A DNA stretch of 64,000 bases, from contig JAAKBF010000255.1 of NCBI GenBank assembly GCA_012656075.1, positions 124,001 through 188,000 on the forward strand, given 5' to 3'. Under the pieces are notes generated by a model. That model saw nothing but the letters and a program-made list of their open reading frames with translations. It was not told the DNA's origin and did no database searches. How positions within the stretch are numbered: the stretch's first letter is position 1; every line of letters starts with the position of its first letter. Below, one piece after another: positions 42,363 through 51,662 of this stretch. Source of the DNA: Phytophthora hibernalis. Its lineage: Eukaryota > Oomycota > Peronosporomycetes > Peronosporales > Peronosporaceae. The translations under genes were made by a program, and so were the position numbers.

Positions 42363-44258
42363 AGTGAATACCGTGTGCTGGAGAAAACGGCTCTAACATG
42401 GGAGCATGTGTATGGCTGCGCTCTTGGTCTGCAGTACGTACATGAGCGGGGGCTTGTGCACGAACGACTGTCGATTATCCATCTTCTCTACTCGCAGGCG
42501 TCACAGAATGGAATTTTGAGCGGCATGGGGTTGGTACGCCGTCAAAAGACCATTGACGGAGACTTTCGTGATGCTGAGCCGTCAATACCTGCGGACACCT
42601 TATCATTTGGCCTTGCAATTTTTGAGATTATTGTCAAGGACCGTACTGGCGATATCGCTTCATCTCAATGGTTGGTATCGGATAGACTTCCTGATATTCG
42701 ACCTGAATTTGTGGCAAAAGATGAATGGGATCTTGTGGTGGGCATGTGCGATTCTGATCCAGCTGCGAGAACTTCCATGGCGGACGTCGTGCACAACATA
42801 AGCATACTGTCGAACGATAATGCCCTGCAGTGGCCAAAACACCGTCCATCTCTCCGACCACTATTAAAGATGTGAGCGCGTACGAAATCCAGACGCTTGG
42901 AATGACACTCAAAGATACGCTGGATGAAATCGGTCAGCTTTGTGGTGAGATGGACAGCGTCGGTGATGTGAATCGTCCAGTATACGATCACCTGTTGGAT
43001 GTATATAACCAACTCCTATCGAGCTCAGCGCCAACACACACAGCTTTTGCAGAAAACTACATTCTTGTTGTGCTCCGATTTTTCGACATGCTTGACCAGC
43101 GTTTCCTCGGACCCTCTAGTCTTGCTGCTAATATGTGTGCGTCTCGCACAGTCGCTGGAAAGAACTACAGCTTCCACCACGACATCGATGTGCTTCTTCG
43201 CGCTCCGAACCTGCAAAGCTCGAACTCTGTGCACCACTGGCAGACACAGTGGAGAGAAAATCGGGAACGCCGGGGCGATGTGTTGAAGTCGTGTCTTGAG
43301 GATCCAGTATCACTTTTGAATCAGGTGTCGAATGATGTCGATCGATCCGAAGCGATAGCGTTGCTCCAGTTTGAAGCGAGAAATCAGCTCGATGTACGTC
43401 AGCTGGTGTACGAAAAACACCCACAGCTGTGGCACCCCAACAACTCGACATAGATGAAAACGAAGATGGTTTATTCCTCCGTATCAAGTGCAGCTTGGTG
43501 ATCACATCGCGGACGGCTCGTTCGGAGCCGTGTACGAAGGAGTATGGCTTGATACTGACGTCGTGGTAAAACAACTTCTTTTGGACCAAACTGAGAGGGA
43601 GGACTGGGAGCAATTTCGTCGTGAAGCAGATTTGTGGTTCTCATTAAACCACCCAAACTTAGTGTGCATGCCACCAGGGTCGACCATTCTTCGTATGTGA
43701 ACGGGCAAGTCATGGAACCCTTGCATCGTACCTCAAGGAAAGAATCGGCGTAGAATTTGGTATGCCCTCGGAGACGCTGCTCTCGGTTTGCAATACCTTC
43801 ATGATCATGACATCGTGCACGGTGATATTAAAGGGAACAACATTCTCGTTTGTGACAGTATCGACGGTTTGCCGACTGCAAAATTGGCGGACTTTGGCTT
43901 AAGCATCGTTACAAATCGACTCACGGCATCAATCATCCATGAGAATGGAGTTTTAGGCGCATTTCGATGGAAGGCGCCCGAGTGTTTGCTGGGAGATCAC
44001 CCCACGTTGGCATCCGACATTTATTCCTTTGGTATGTGCATTATCGAGGCCGTTACAGGTTATTACCCGTGGGGTAATACCATGCCGGACTCGGTTGTGG
44101 TACGTCACGTAGCAGAAAAACGATTGCTTCCTCCAAGCCCCAGCAGCTTCAATGACGCCGAATGGCAGCTGGTTACTCGTATGTGTCGTTTTGAGCCTCA
44201 CCGCCGGATTCTGATTGGAGCTGTGATCAACTGTGCATTCAACCTGGCAGCTTCGTGA
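42363..44258 (+). pseudogene. Tandem TKL-type protein kinase, frameshifted
   Basis: First domain (42370-42840) keeps only the C-lobe and has lost the catalytic loop Asp (GLVHERLSIIHLL in place of HGDLK-type) and the DFG (GILSGMGLV). A helical linker follows (TLKDTLDEIGQLCGEMDSV...). The second kinase domain (43488-44258) looks catalytically complete: GDHIADGSFGAVYEGVW, Lys in VVVKQLL, HDHDIVHGDIKGNNILV, KLADFGLS, and WKAPECLLGDH. At least three frame changes (about 42850, 43670, 43755) interrupt it. Tyrosine-kinase-like kinases of this layout are numerous in oomycetes. Either a pseudogene or a gene with consensus errors. Confidence 0.65.
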
Positions 44259-44512
44259 TCAAATGTGCCTCCTTTCTGGAAATTATCATCTGATTAGCTC
44301 GCAAAGAGGACTGTTTTGGTAGTTCAAGAATGACTCTTTCGAAGGACTACAATTTCCAAGCACTATGTACAACACTGTCTGCGATCCAGTCGACAACTAA
44401 CGTTAAGCGACGATGGACCACCCTTGAAAACGAATCAACGTTCATGAACCGAGTTAAAAACGGTGGAACTCAAATGTGGATTTCACGATCCAGTACTACA
44501 TGTAGATCGGAT

Positions 44513-45325
44513 CTAATTAGTAACCTGGGTGGTCTGCTTGGAGCAGGCGTCGTCGGAGGCCTGGGTGATGTGCTTGTCCGGGTTCTGGCAGCTGGCAATG
44601 CCCAGGAAACACGAGTTGCTGTAAGTGACACCGTCCGAGCCACAGACGGGAGAATAGTCCTGAGGGCAAACCTGGGCACAGTTGGAGGCAGCGCTACCGC
44701 TCTGGGACGCACCTTCCTTAGCGAGGAATTCCTTCCAGGCCTTGTTAGCCGCTTCGTTCTTGCCGTAACCAGGCATCCCAGGAAGAACGGCAGGGCCCAG
44801 ACCCATAATCGACTTGGGGTCCACTCGAGTGAGGTCGTTGGGGTTGACGGTGAGGGTGTTGCTGCTACCGCTTTCTTTCGAAGCGAGGTCGTCCATGGCC
44901 TTCTTGAGCTTCGGGTTGTCACCAGCAGGCGTCTGAGGGCCAAGACCATCGAGGTAAGCAGGGTTCTCGGTCGGCAGCGAGGCGGGGTTGACAGTCAGCG
45001 TGTTGGTGTTGCCGGAAGTCTTCAACTGGCGGTGGTTCTCGATCGGCACCTGAGGGCCAAAGCCGTCAATAAAGGCAGGGTTCTGCGTGGGTAGAGTGCG
45101 AGGGTCGATGATGTAGTAGTTGCCACTGCCGGATCCGGCCAGGGACTCCATGGCCTTCTTCAGCTTGGGGTTGTCGCCGGCAGGAGTCTGGGGACCAAGT
45201 CCCGTAAGCGTGTTAGGGTCGACATGAGAGAGTGTGGCCGGGTCGGCGTTGAGGGTGTTGGTGGTCTCAGCCGACACACCAGCGACAGCGACGGCAGCGA
45301 GCACAATTCCAGCGGCAAACTTCAT
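44513..45325 (-). CDS. Secreted Kazal-type serine protease inhibitor with N-terminal repeats
   Basis: Intact 270-aa ORF. Signal peptide [19 protein letters not shown]. Residues about 20-200 hold repeats of the type [19 protein letters not shown] and [18 protein letters not shown]. One C-terminal Kazal domain has six cysteines, C-x3-C-x7-C-x10-C-x6-C-x14-C ([20 protein letters not shown]...). By alignment to ovomucoid, the P1 residue is Gln (C-P-Q-D). Phytophthora EPI proteins of this class inhibit host subtilases in the apoplast; that role is inferred. The upstream sequence has an INR/FPR-like motif shared with the other Kazal gene at 48154, which is on the opposite strand. Confidence 0.92.
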   Translation of the reverse strand: MKFAAGIVLAAVAVAGVSAETTNTLNADPATLSHVDPNTLTGLGPQTPAGDNPKLKKAMESLAGSGSGNYYIIDPRTLPTQNPAFIDGFGPQVPIENHRQLKTSGNTNTLTVNPASLPTENPAYLDGLGPQTPAGDNPKLKKAMDDLASKESGSSNTLTVNPNDLTRVDPKSIMGLGPAVLPGMPGYGKNEAANKAWKEFLAKEGASQSGSAASNCAQVCPQDYSPVCGSDGVTYSNSCFLGIASCQNPDKHITQASDDACSKQTTQVTN

Positions 45326-45376
45326 TATTTACTTCGAGTTGGGGTTGGATGGGTGAAGTGAAGTGTGTTGCTCTCT

Positions 45377-45389
45377 GCAAATTTGAGAA
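45377..45389 (-). promoter_or_regulatory. INR-FPR-like core promoter of the first Kazal gene
   Basis: Minus strand TTCTCAAATTTGC. AAATTTGC fits the oomycete flanking motif MAWTTTNC and overlaps an INR-like CTCA, about 55 bases before the ATG. Confidence 0.55.
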
Positions 45390-46011
45390 TAGCGGTCTTA
45401 GCACCGTCACACGTGTTGCTCGTTTGCAACCAGCGAGGAAGAGCCTGCTGCAAACCCTTGGTCAGTACCACAAGGTAAACAAACACAAGGCATCCTATCC
45501 ACGATTGTATCTTGGGGATTGTCACGGGCATGGACGCCAAGCGTTGATGCCGTATGCCGTATGCACTGTAGAATAATCAGGACCCACCCTCGTGGTGTTT
45601 ATGGTTCCTCTGCTGATGGCATTCGAACAGTAAAAGAAGGAGGTGTTATTATTTATTATACTGTAATAGGCAATGCACGTTCACTACGTGTAGTACACGG
45701 TACAGTAGCGTAAAAACACTCAAATGAGGTAAGTGAGCCCACAGCATTTTGCCGTGTCACAACACGATGAAACACATTTATGTTAGAACTGGCTAACGCT
45801 TGCATCACGCATGCTGCGGCAAATCGCGTTGAGCCGGGGCTCGTTACATCCATGAAAGCGGCCGTGGTAGCAGAATTATCCTCATGCAGTCGTTGCACTC
45901 GGACAATTGTTGATGATAAATTCGAGGACACGGGAAGCCGCTGCAAAGATCATCAACATTCGGGCTGGCCGACAATACAGTAGTACGCTAAGACCATTTC
46001 CCCATCCGTCA
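45390..46011. other. Intergenic, left flank of a MITE
   Basis: No gene recognised. Confidence 0.5.
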
Positions 46012-46014
46012 TTG

Positions 46015-46499
46015 GAGCATCTCCAACGCAGGTCTCATTTTGAGCAAATCTCAAATAAATTTGAAGCCGACCTCAAATCACGGCAATTTGAGGTCGGTAA
46101 GTTTGATGTTCAGACCGCAATTCACTGTCCGAGCTATTGTGTCTCCTACATCTTGCTGCATTTACTGCAGGTCATTTTAAACCGGACAGCGTAAATAAAG
46201 ATCTCACGCCATTTTACGAGGAAGCACTCACGCAAGGGCCGAACTGCCACAAGAAGACTAGCAGCTTTGGCAAGCTGCTAATATAGCAGCCGTATATTTC
46301 TGTAGAGTCGATATACCAGGCTCTCGCTGCTACAGCTCGTCGTCTGATGGGGAGTCCATCTTGCGCACATCACGCCGCGACTGGTTGAGGTCTGGTTGAG
46401 GTCTGGAAAATCGAGGGACCAAACCCCTTTTGAAACCGGTATTCGCCGGTTTATTTTGCTGTTTGCGATCCGAATGGGGTCTCCGCGTTGGAGATGCTC
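46015..46499. mobile_element. 485-bp MITE with Harbinger-like TIRs and TTG target duplication
   Basis: Left end GAGCATCTCCAACGCAGG; right end inverse complement GAGCATCTCCAACGCGGAG. TTG flanks both sides (46012-46014 and 46500-46502), a 3-bp duplication as expected for PIF/Harbinger. The terminal GAGCATCTCCA is shared with the transposase-bearing element at 48785. No coding capacity for a transposase. Confidence 0.85.
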
Positions 46500-46689
46500 T
46501 TGAGGCGGATCGACAAAAGGTCATGTTTCGTTACGAAGGGGGAAATCTATGGAGATCGAGTTAGGGAGATCGAGTTTACCAAAAACGGCCCAAACGAAAT
46601 TTAAATCCGATTGAAGAATACATCGAAGTATGTTTTAGGGGTGGTAGAAATAAATAATAAAACCTGCAAGAGAGCAACCACAGCCACTT

Positions 46690-47105
46690 TTGACTTCTGG
46701 GAGCAACACGATGAAGTTCACGCTGCCGCCAAATGCGTTTCCCCATGTTAATCTCCAAGAACAACAAGACGCGTTGACCGAGCTTTCGTCCAGCAGTGCG
46801 CGTTTCGTTTCTATCTGGTGTGTATGTTTGAGGCAAAGAAGCAGTCTGTCTGGGACTTGGCTCTCAGTAGCCTCGAGACGTCATCCGACCGCCTGCTGCC
46901 AGCAACACCGCAGTCTATGTTTCCAGCCAGCCAGACCCCGTTAAGTGCTCGAGGGGGTCGATCATACTCAGAGTACCAACATACTGATACCCGTGTCTAT
47001 CAACGAAGAGGAGAAGCAACCAACCTTAGCCACAGTGGCCCAGTCGTGATACCACGTGATGCTAGAGTGACACAGATGCCGCTTGTTACTGACCACAGAT
47101 TTTAA
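46690..47105 (+). pseudogene. ORF fragment carried inside the Mutator-like element
   Basis: MKFTLPPNAFPHVNLQEQQD and LTELSSSSARFVSIW in one frame, then FEAKKQSVWDLALSSLETSS and LLPATPQSMFPASQTPLSAR in another. Composition looks like ordinary coding sequence, not transposase. I do not recognise the source gene. A captured host fragment (Pack-MULE style) is the simplest reading; an intron between the two frames is possible. Confidence 0.4.
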
Positions 47106-47331
47106 AGTTGGTCTTCACAACCCAGTGAAGCACGCGAGAGCCAACGAGTTTGCGGGGTGTAAGATTCCGTACCGACAACTAACAATTTCGCTACAGCATA
47201 CTACGTACCAGTAGTATTTCACACATGCCAAACTCGTTCAGTGATCTCCACATGTTTCTCTCGAGAAAATTAAAGAAATCGTGAATGGAATCCCAAAGCG
47301 TATCTGCACAAATCTTTGGCGGAGGTTTTAC

Positions 47332-47426
47332 TACACCAATGCACGGCGTTATTCACAAAGTCAACACTTGAGTTCAAAAAGTGTGTTCGAGTGTTGACTT
47401 TGTGAATAACGCCGCGCATTGGTGTA
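47332..47426. repeat. Inverted repeat with 37-bp arms
   Basis: TACACCAATGCACGGCGTTA... at 47332-47368 pairs with 47390-47426 with one or two mismatches and a 21-nt loop. It lies just inside the right arm of the Mutator-like element; possibly a nested hairpin element. Confidence 0.85.
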
Positions 47427-47605
47427 TTTATTTTTAACACCCCTAAAATATGAATATGTTCGATTTAAATTTCGTTTGGGCCGTTTTTTGGTAAGTGAGT
47501 CACACCTCGATCTCCTTAACTCGATCTCCATAGATTTTCCCGTTACGAAGCTTTCCGTTCGAATTGTCACATGTATTAATGCATCGCCCAGGAGCATTAT
47601 AATAT

Positions 47606-47660
47606 ATGCGTTGCCGAGAACAATGCATAATAATAAAATGCATTGTTCTCGGCAACGCAT
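47606..47660. repeat. Perfect 23-bp-arm stem-loop
   Basis: ATGCGTTGCCGAGAACAATG... (47606-47628) and its exact inverse complement at 47638-47660, with a 9-nt A/T loop. Confidence 0.9.
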
Positions 47661-48112
47661 GCTGTTTTAGAAACTCCAGCGCTAATACACAAGGTTGGTT
47701 AAGTATGGTTAACTTAGTTAAGTAAAACTTTCAAATTACGTATTAGTACTTTAAAATTCTATTTCATTATATCGAATGATCTACCGTAAAACTAGTCTGT
47801 CCGCGATCCATCAGCGAGCCTCCAATATCGCTTGGTGTACTCGCATGGGCGCCCTGTTATCCTCCCGTGTGCTATAATACCGGTAACTTCTTTTGTTGAG
47901 ACGGACGACGGATATTTTTATCGGGACTAATATAATATCATAATATTTCGAAATGCAGATGATACGCTACATTCACGGCCTTTATTAATACAAACACTGA
48001 ATATCCGTGCCTGCGCTACACCACCAAAGTCCTTTTCCGGATAATTACGAATACGTGTGCGTGTGGATGGGAATCAAAGCTTTTCGAGTTACAGTGAACA
48101 GCAGCGATCACT
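47661..48112. other. Intergenic upstream of the second Kazal gene
   Basis: AT-rich, no gene recognised. Confidence 0.5.
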
Positions 48113-48123
48113 CTCAATTTTGC
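48113..48123 (+). promoter_or_regulatory. INR+FPR core promoter of the second Kazal gene
   Basis: CTCAATTT fits YTCANTYY and the overlapping AATTTTGC fits MAWTTTNC. About 30-40 bases before the ATG at 48154. Confidence 0.65.
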
Positions 48124-48153
48124 GAAGACTGCCACACTCCTACCTAAGTAACA

Positions 48154-48543
48154 ATGAAGTTTGCCTCCGGCTTCATACTCGCCTCCGTCGCCATCGCAAT
48201 CGCTGGTTCGTCTGCCGAGTCGACCAACATGTTGACCTTCGACCCCGCGTCACTTCCTAAATACAACCAACCAATCGAAGAAGGACCCGGGCCCGAGATC
48301 TTCCCCGATACTCCTGCCCCTTCCTCCGGTAGCAGCAGTGCTACGAGCTCAATCGCCTTCTCTGGCAGCGCTAGCAGCAGCGGGGCCGCCTCATCTTGTA
48401 ACCAAGTCTGCCCGGACGATTACAGCCCTGTTTGTGGCACGGACGGCTTCACCTACAGCAACTCGTGCGAGTTAGGGATCGCGAGCTGTCAGAACCCCGC
48501 CAAGGGTGTCGCGAAGAAGTCCGACGGTCCCTGCTCACCGTAA
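48154..48543 (+). CDS. Secreted single-domain Kazal inhibitor
   Basis: Intact 129-aa ORF. Signal peptide MKFASGFILASVAIAIAGSSA, Ser/Pro/Ala-rich spacer, one Kazal domain with the same six-Cys spacing as the protein at 44513 except for a one-residue shorter last loop (CNQVCPDDYSPVCGTDGFTY...). P1 is Asp by alignment (C-P-D-D), as in Phytophthora EPI1-type domains, which target subtilisin-like plant proteases. The start, the TFDPASLP motif (like VNPASLP in the other gene) and the promoter motif show the two genes are paralogues separated by transposon insertions. Confidence 0.93.
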   Translation: MKFASGFILASVAIAIAGSSAESTNMLTFDPASLPKYNQPIEEGPGPEIFPDTPAPSSGSSSATSSIAFSGSASSSGAASSCNQVCPDDYSPVCGTDGFTYSNSCELGIASCQNPAKGVAKKSDGPCSP

Positions 48544-48784
48544 GCACTATTAATAGTACGTCTCAAGTTTGGCGCGAAATCTATCGAAGACCGATCATCT
48601 CGGTCTCGGCGAGATGTACATGCATGTCGACCATTTGCCAATTCGGAGGTCAGTAACACAATATACATGACCTTACCAAATAGTGTATGCCGATCGGATT
48701 TAAAAGTCTTCATCCGTATTACAGTAGGAAGGAACTACTACTGTAGTACTAGTTGTATTATTTATAAAATACAAGCCACTGTAA

Positions 48785-50748
48785 GAGCATCTCCACCGGT
48801 TGGAGTAAATGTAGGCTATAAATCGGCATTTGTCGAGGGTTTGTCGACACTTTGCTGAACGTTTCCCATCCTCAATTTGGCATTCGCACCGGTACCAACA
48901 AATTAGTCGGCTACAGTGGCAAGATGTCTCACGTATGGCTGCGGGAAGAGCTAGAAGACGACGTATTCGAAGCTCTTGTCGTCAACGAGCTGCTAGGGTC
49001 AAGTTCAGATGAAGAGGAGGAGCCTAATCGGGGCCGATCGCGACCAGGGAAGGCAACAAATATCGACAGGCAGTCGGTTCTCTACCATTCGCTGTTCCTG
49101 AACGACTACTTCGTTACCTCCCCAACGTATGGAGAAGCCCATTTCCGACGCCGGTTTCGCATGCGACGCAGCCTCTTTCTTACGATCTCTAGCGCTATGG
49201 AAGCTTACGACGTGTACTTTAAGCAGAAACCCGATTGCACAGGTAAAATGGGGCTCACATGTCTTCAAAAGTGTGCTGCTGCCGTTCGAGCCTTGGCTAC
49301 AGGCTGTTCAGCTGATGATTTGGATGATCGATATCGCCTAGCAGAGACTACGGCGTTGGAGACACTTAAGCGATGTTGTAGGGCTGTTATTGCTGTCTAT
49401 AGCCAGTCGAGTCTGCGATATCTTACCCCGCAAGACTTGAAACGGCTGCTTCATGAGAGCAATACACGGGGGTGCTGGGGTCGATGATTTTCGCATTGGT
49501 ACTGGAAGAATTGCCCTATGGCATGGGCGGGGCAGTACACTGGGAAAGAGGGAAGCCTACCGTCGTTATCGAGGGTCAGCGATTGGCATGGACGATTTCG
49601 GCACTGTTTCTTTGGAATGCCTGGATCAAACAACGACTTGAATGTCTTGGACCGCTCGCCCTTATTTGATGACGCACTCAATGGTGTGGCTCCGTCCGTG
49701 TCATTCCAGGTTAATGAAAATCATTACCGTATGGGCTACTGGCTTGCCGACGGTATTTGCCCTCAGCATGTTTGCTTCGTTAAGACGCACAGCGCCCCCA
49801 ATGACGCGAAAACGAAGCACTTTGCTAAAGCGCAGGAAGGTCAGCGCAAAGATGTGGAGCGCGCCTTTGGAATGCTGCAAGCTAGATGGTATATATTGAC
49901 ACAGCCGTGTAGGCTTTGGAACAAGCACGCAATGAAGGATGTAATGACCACCTGTGTTATTCTGCATTACACGGTAATTGATGATGAGCTCGACACGCAG
50001 TATCCAAGCGATGATGTACTGAGCGACATGCCAATGGATCCATCCGTCGTGGCCCCACCGAATCGAGTCACTTTGTCGGGGACGTTTACACGCCAGATGG
50101 ATCGATCAGTTGAAGACAGCGTCCATCACCGCCAACTTCAGAGAGACCTGATAGAGCATCATTGGTACCGGTTAGGAAACAGACAGAGCGTTTAAAAGCG
50201 GGTAGCTCGACTTACTGTGTTAAAGGTGGTCTTCCTCCGCTTGGGGTCCATTGTCGTTGACGCCGATGCTTCTTGTCCGCTGCTTGTATCTGCGCGCTCG
50301 CTATCAGCGAGATTTTGAATATCTTCTGCTAGCTTGAGTCTAGCCGTGAGAAAATACGATTGTTTTTTATGGTTATGAATTCACGGGCTTCTTCGCTGTC
50401 ATCTCCACGAAATAGGTCGATCGCAATCTGCTCCCCGATCAGTTGATTTTTCGCTAGAATTACTTTCACAAGTTGGTCGCTAAGCCAAAGCTTTGAAGAT
50501 CTTATTTCATCTGCGCGTTCTTGTTGACGACCGTGTTGCTAGCCGTTGTATTCTGCGGGTCTGTTGTGTTGGAGGACTGCCTGCTCCAGCAAAACCTCGA
50601 CAAAGATACTGGATTTTTATCAAGATTGTTGATTCGATAAATTTTGCTGAACTTTCCCCCACCGGTGGATAGCCGGATCTACCATGGTTGGCAAACTGTT
50701 TGGCAAAATTTGCACTTGACTAAAAGTTTTCCAACCGGTGGAGATGCT
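48785..50748 (+). mobile_element. PIF/Harbinger-like transposon with TIRs and TAA duplication
   Basis: Left end GAGCATCTCCACCGGTTGGA; right end inverse complement AGCATCTCCACCGGTTGGAA. TAA flanks both ends (48782-48784, 50749-50751), though the last base of the right TIR is missing. It encloses a Plant_tran-type transposase gene on the plus strand. The transposase carries several frameshifts, so the copy may be inactive, but the ends are well preserved. Confidence 0.85.
48852..50195 (+). pseudogene. Harbinger-like transposase (four frameshifts)
   Basis: N-terminal part 48852-49480 (VLYHSLFLNDYFVTSPTYGE, HFRRRFRMRRSLFLTISSAM). At 49470-49620 the reading moves between frames: GSM, then HWYWKNCPMAWAGQYTGKEG, then KPTVVIEG, then VSDWHGRFRHCFFGMPGSNN. 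From there the frame is clean: NDLNVLDRSPLFDDALNG (second acidic residue) and GQRKDVERAFGMLQARWYIL (Glu of the DDE triad), to a stop at 50193. Two shifts are in G-rich runs. Family: PF04827-like. Confidence 0.8.
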
Positions 50749-50902
50749 TAAGCTTAATTAGGGATTGATTCATTTTCTATTGCCTGAAAAAACGAGGTTT
50801 TAAAAGTTTTCAATTCTCTGAGGACGTTTTAAACCTTTAGAGAAATCTCGCTCTCACTGGAGCTGCAGTACCGGAGTTATCGGCATCTCGACGCTCTCAA
50901 AA

Positions 50903-51046
50903 GGCAGCTACAAGGTTTCTCGCGCGCGATGTCGCTACTGTAATACGACGGTTTCTGCAACGACGAAAAACATGAGAACCCACCTCACCAACTGTGATGC
51001 AGTTCCTTCTCCACTTGGTCGGTTTAAGATCGACGAAACGTTATAG
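50903..51046 (+). pseudogene. BED-type zinc finger remnant (hAT-like)
   Basis: Frame reads GSYKVSRARCRYCNTTVSAT then TKNMRTHLTNC, a Cx2C...Hx4C BED finger as at the N-terminus of hAT transposases, followed by a stop. No hAT catalytic domain follows. Confidence 0.5.
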
Positions 51047-51662
51047 ATTGATGATCAAGTGGGCATTCATCGAAGAAGCCCCAAACTATCTCCTTCTTTG
51101 TTGGCATCGTTGACCAATTCCTAAATGAGGCTTCAAATCTAACCTCTTCGAGGAAGCGCTCTCTCCTCCCTGGCACCATATTGTCCTCGGTACGACTGAA
51201 TTCTTGGCTCTGATTTTACAAGACCAGGATCTAGTAAAAACGTGAAAAAACGTTTTAAACGTTTTATTCCATTCAATTCGAGAAAAGTTGAAAAATACCA
51301 ATCCCTAACATGCAGTACTATTACGTACAATATTAATCGTACTACGTAGTATAAGTTAAAATGTACCGAAGTACTACTAATACTACGAAATGAAGTAGCA
51401 CTACTACTACTGTAGTACGTGGTATTATTCTACTTCGTTAAACGAACACTACTCTACGTAGTACAAGAAGTAGTATAAGTACAGTACTACACAAATCAGT
51501 CACAAAATTGCTACTACTGAAGTAGAAGTACTGTATGACAAATTGCAAATGATGTTTTGTTGTTGACTAAAGGTTTATCAAGTAGTACTTGAAGTATAAA
51601 ATCAAAAGACACTACAGGAAGGACCATGATGAGTCCTCACCAGCCAAAAAGGCGAACTGCAC
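51047..51662. other. Intergenic, with a GTA/TAC-rich tract
   Basis: About 51300-51520 is dominated by ACTAC/GTAGTA words in both orientations that could fold on themselves. No gene. Confidence 0.5.

Larger units (their letters stand above)
46539..47541. mobile_element. Mutator-like element (non-autonomous), ~115-bp TIRs, 9-bp TSD
   Basis: The left arm from 46539 (GGGGAAATCTATGGAGATCG) matches the inverse complement of the right arm ending 47541 (GGGAAAATCTATGGAGATCG) for about 115 bp, with one small insertion. GTTACGAAG occurs immediately outside both ends (46530-46538, 47542-47550). Long TIRs with a 9-bp duplication are the signature of MULEs. The 1-kb interior has no transposase but contains ORF fragments (46690-47105). 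Confidence 0.85.
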
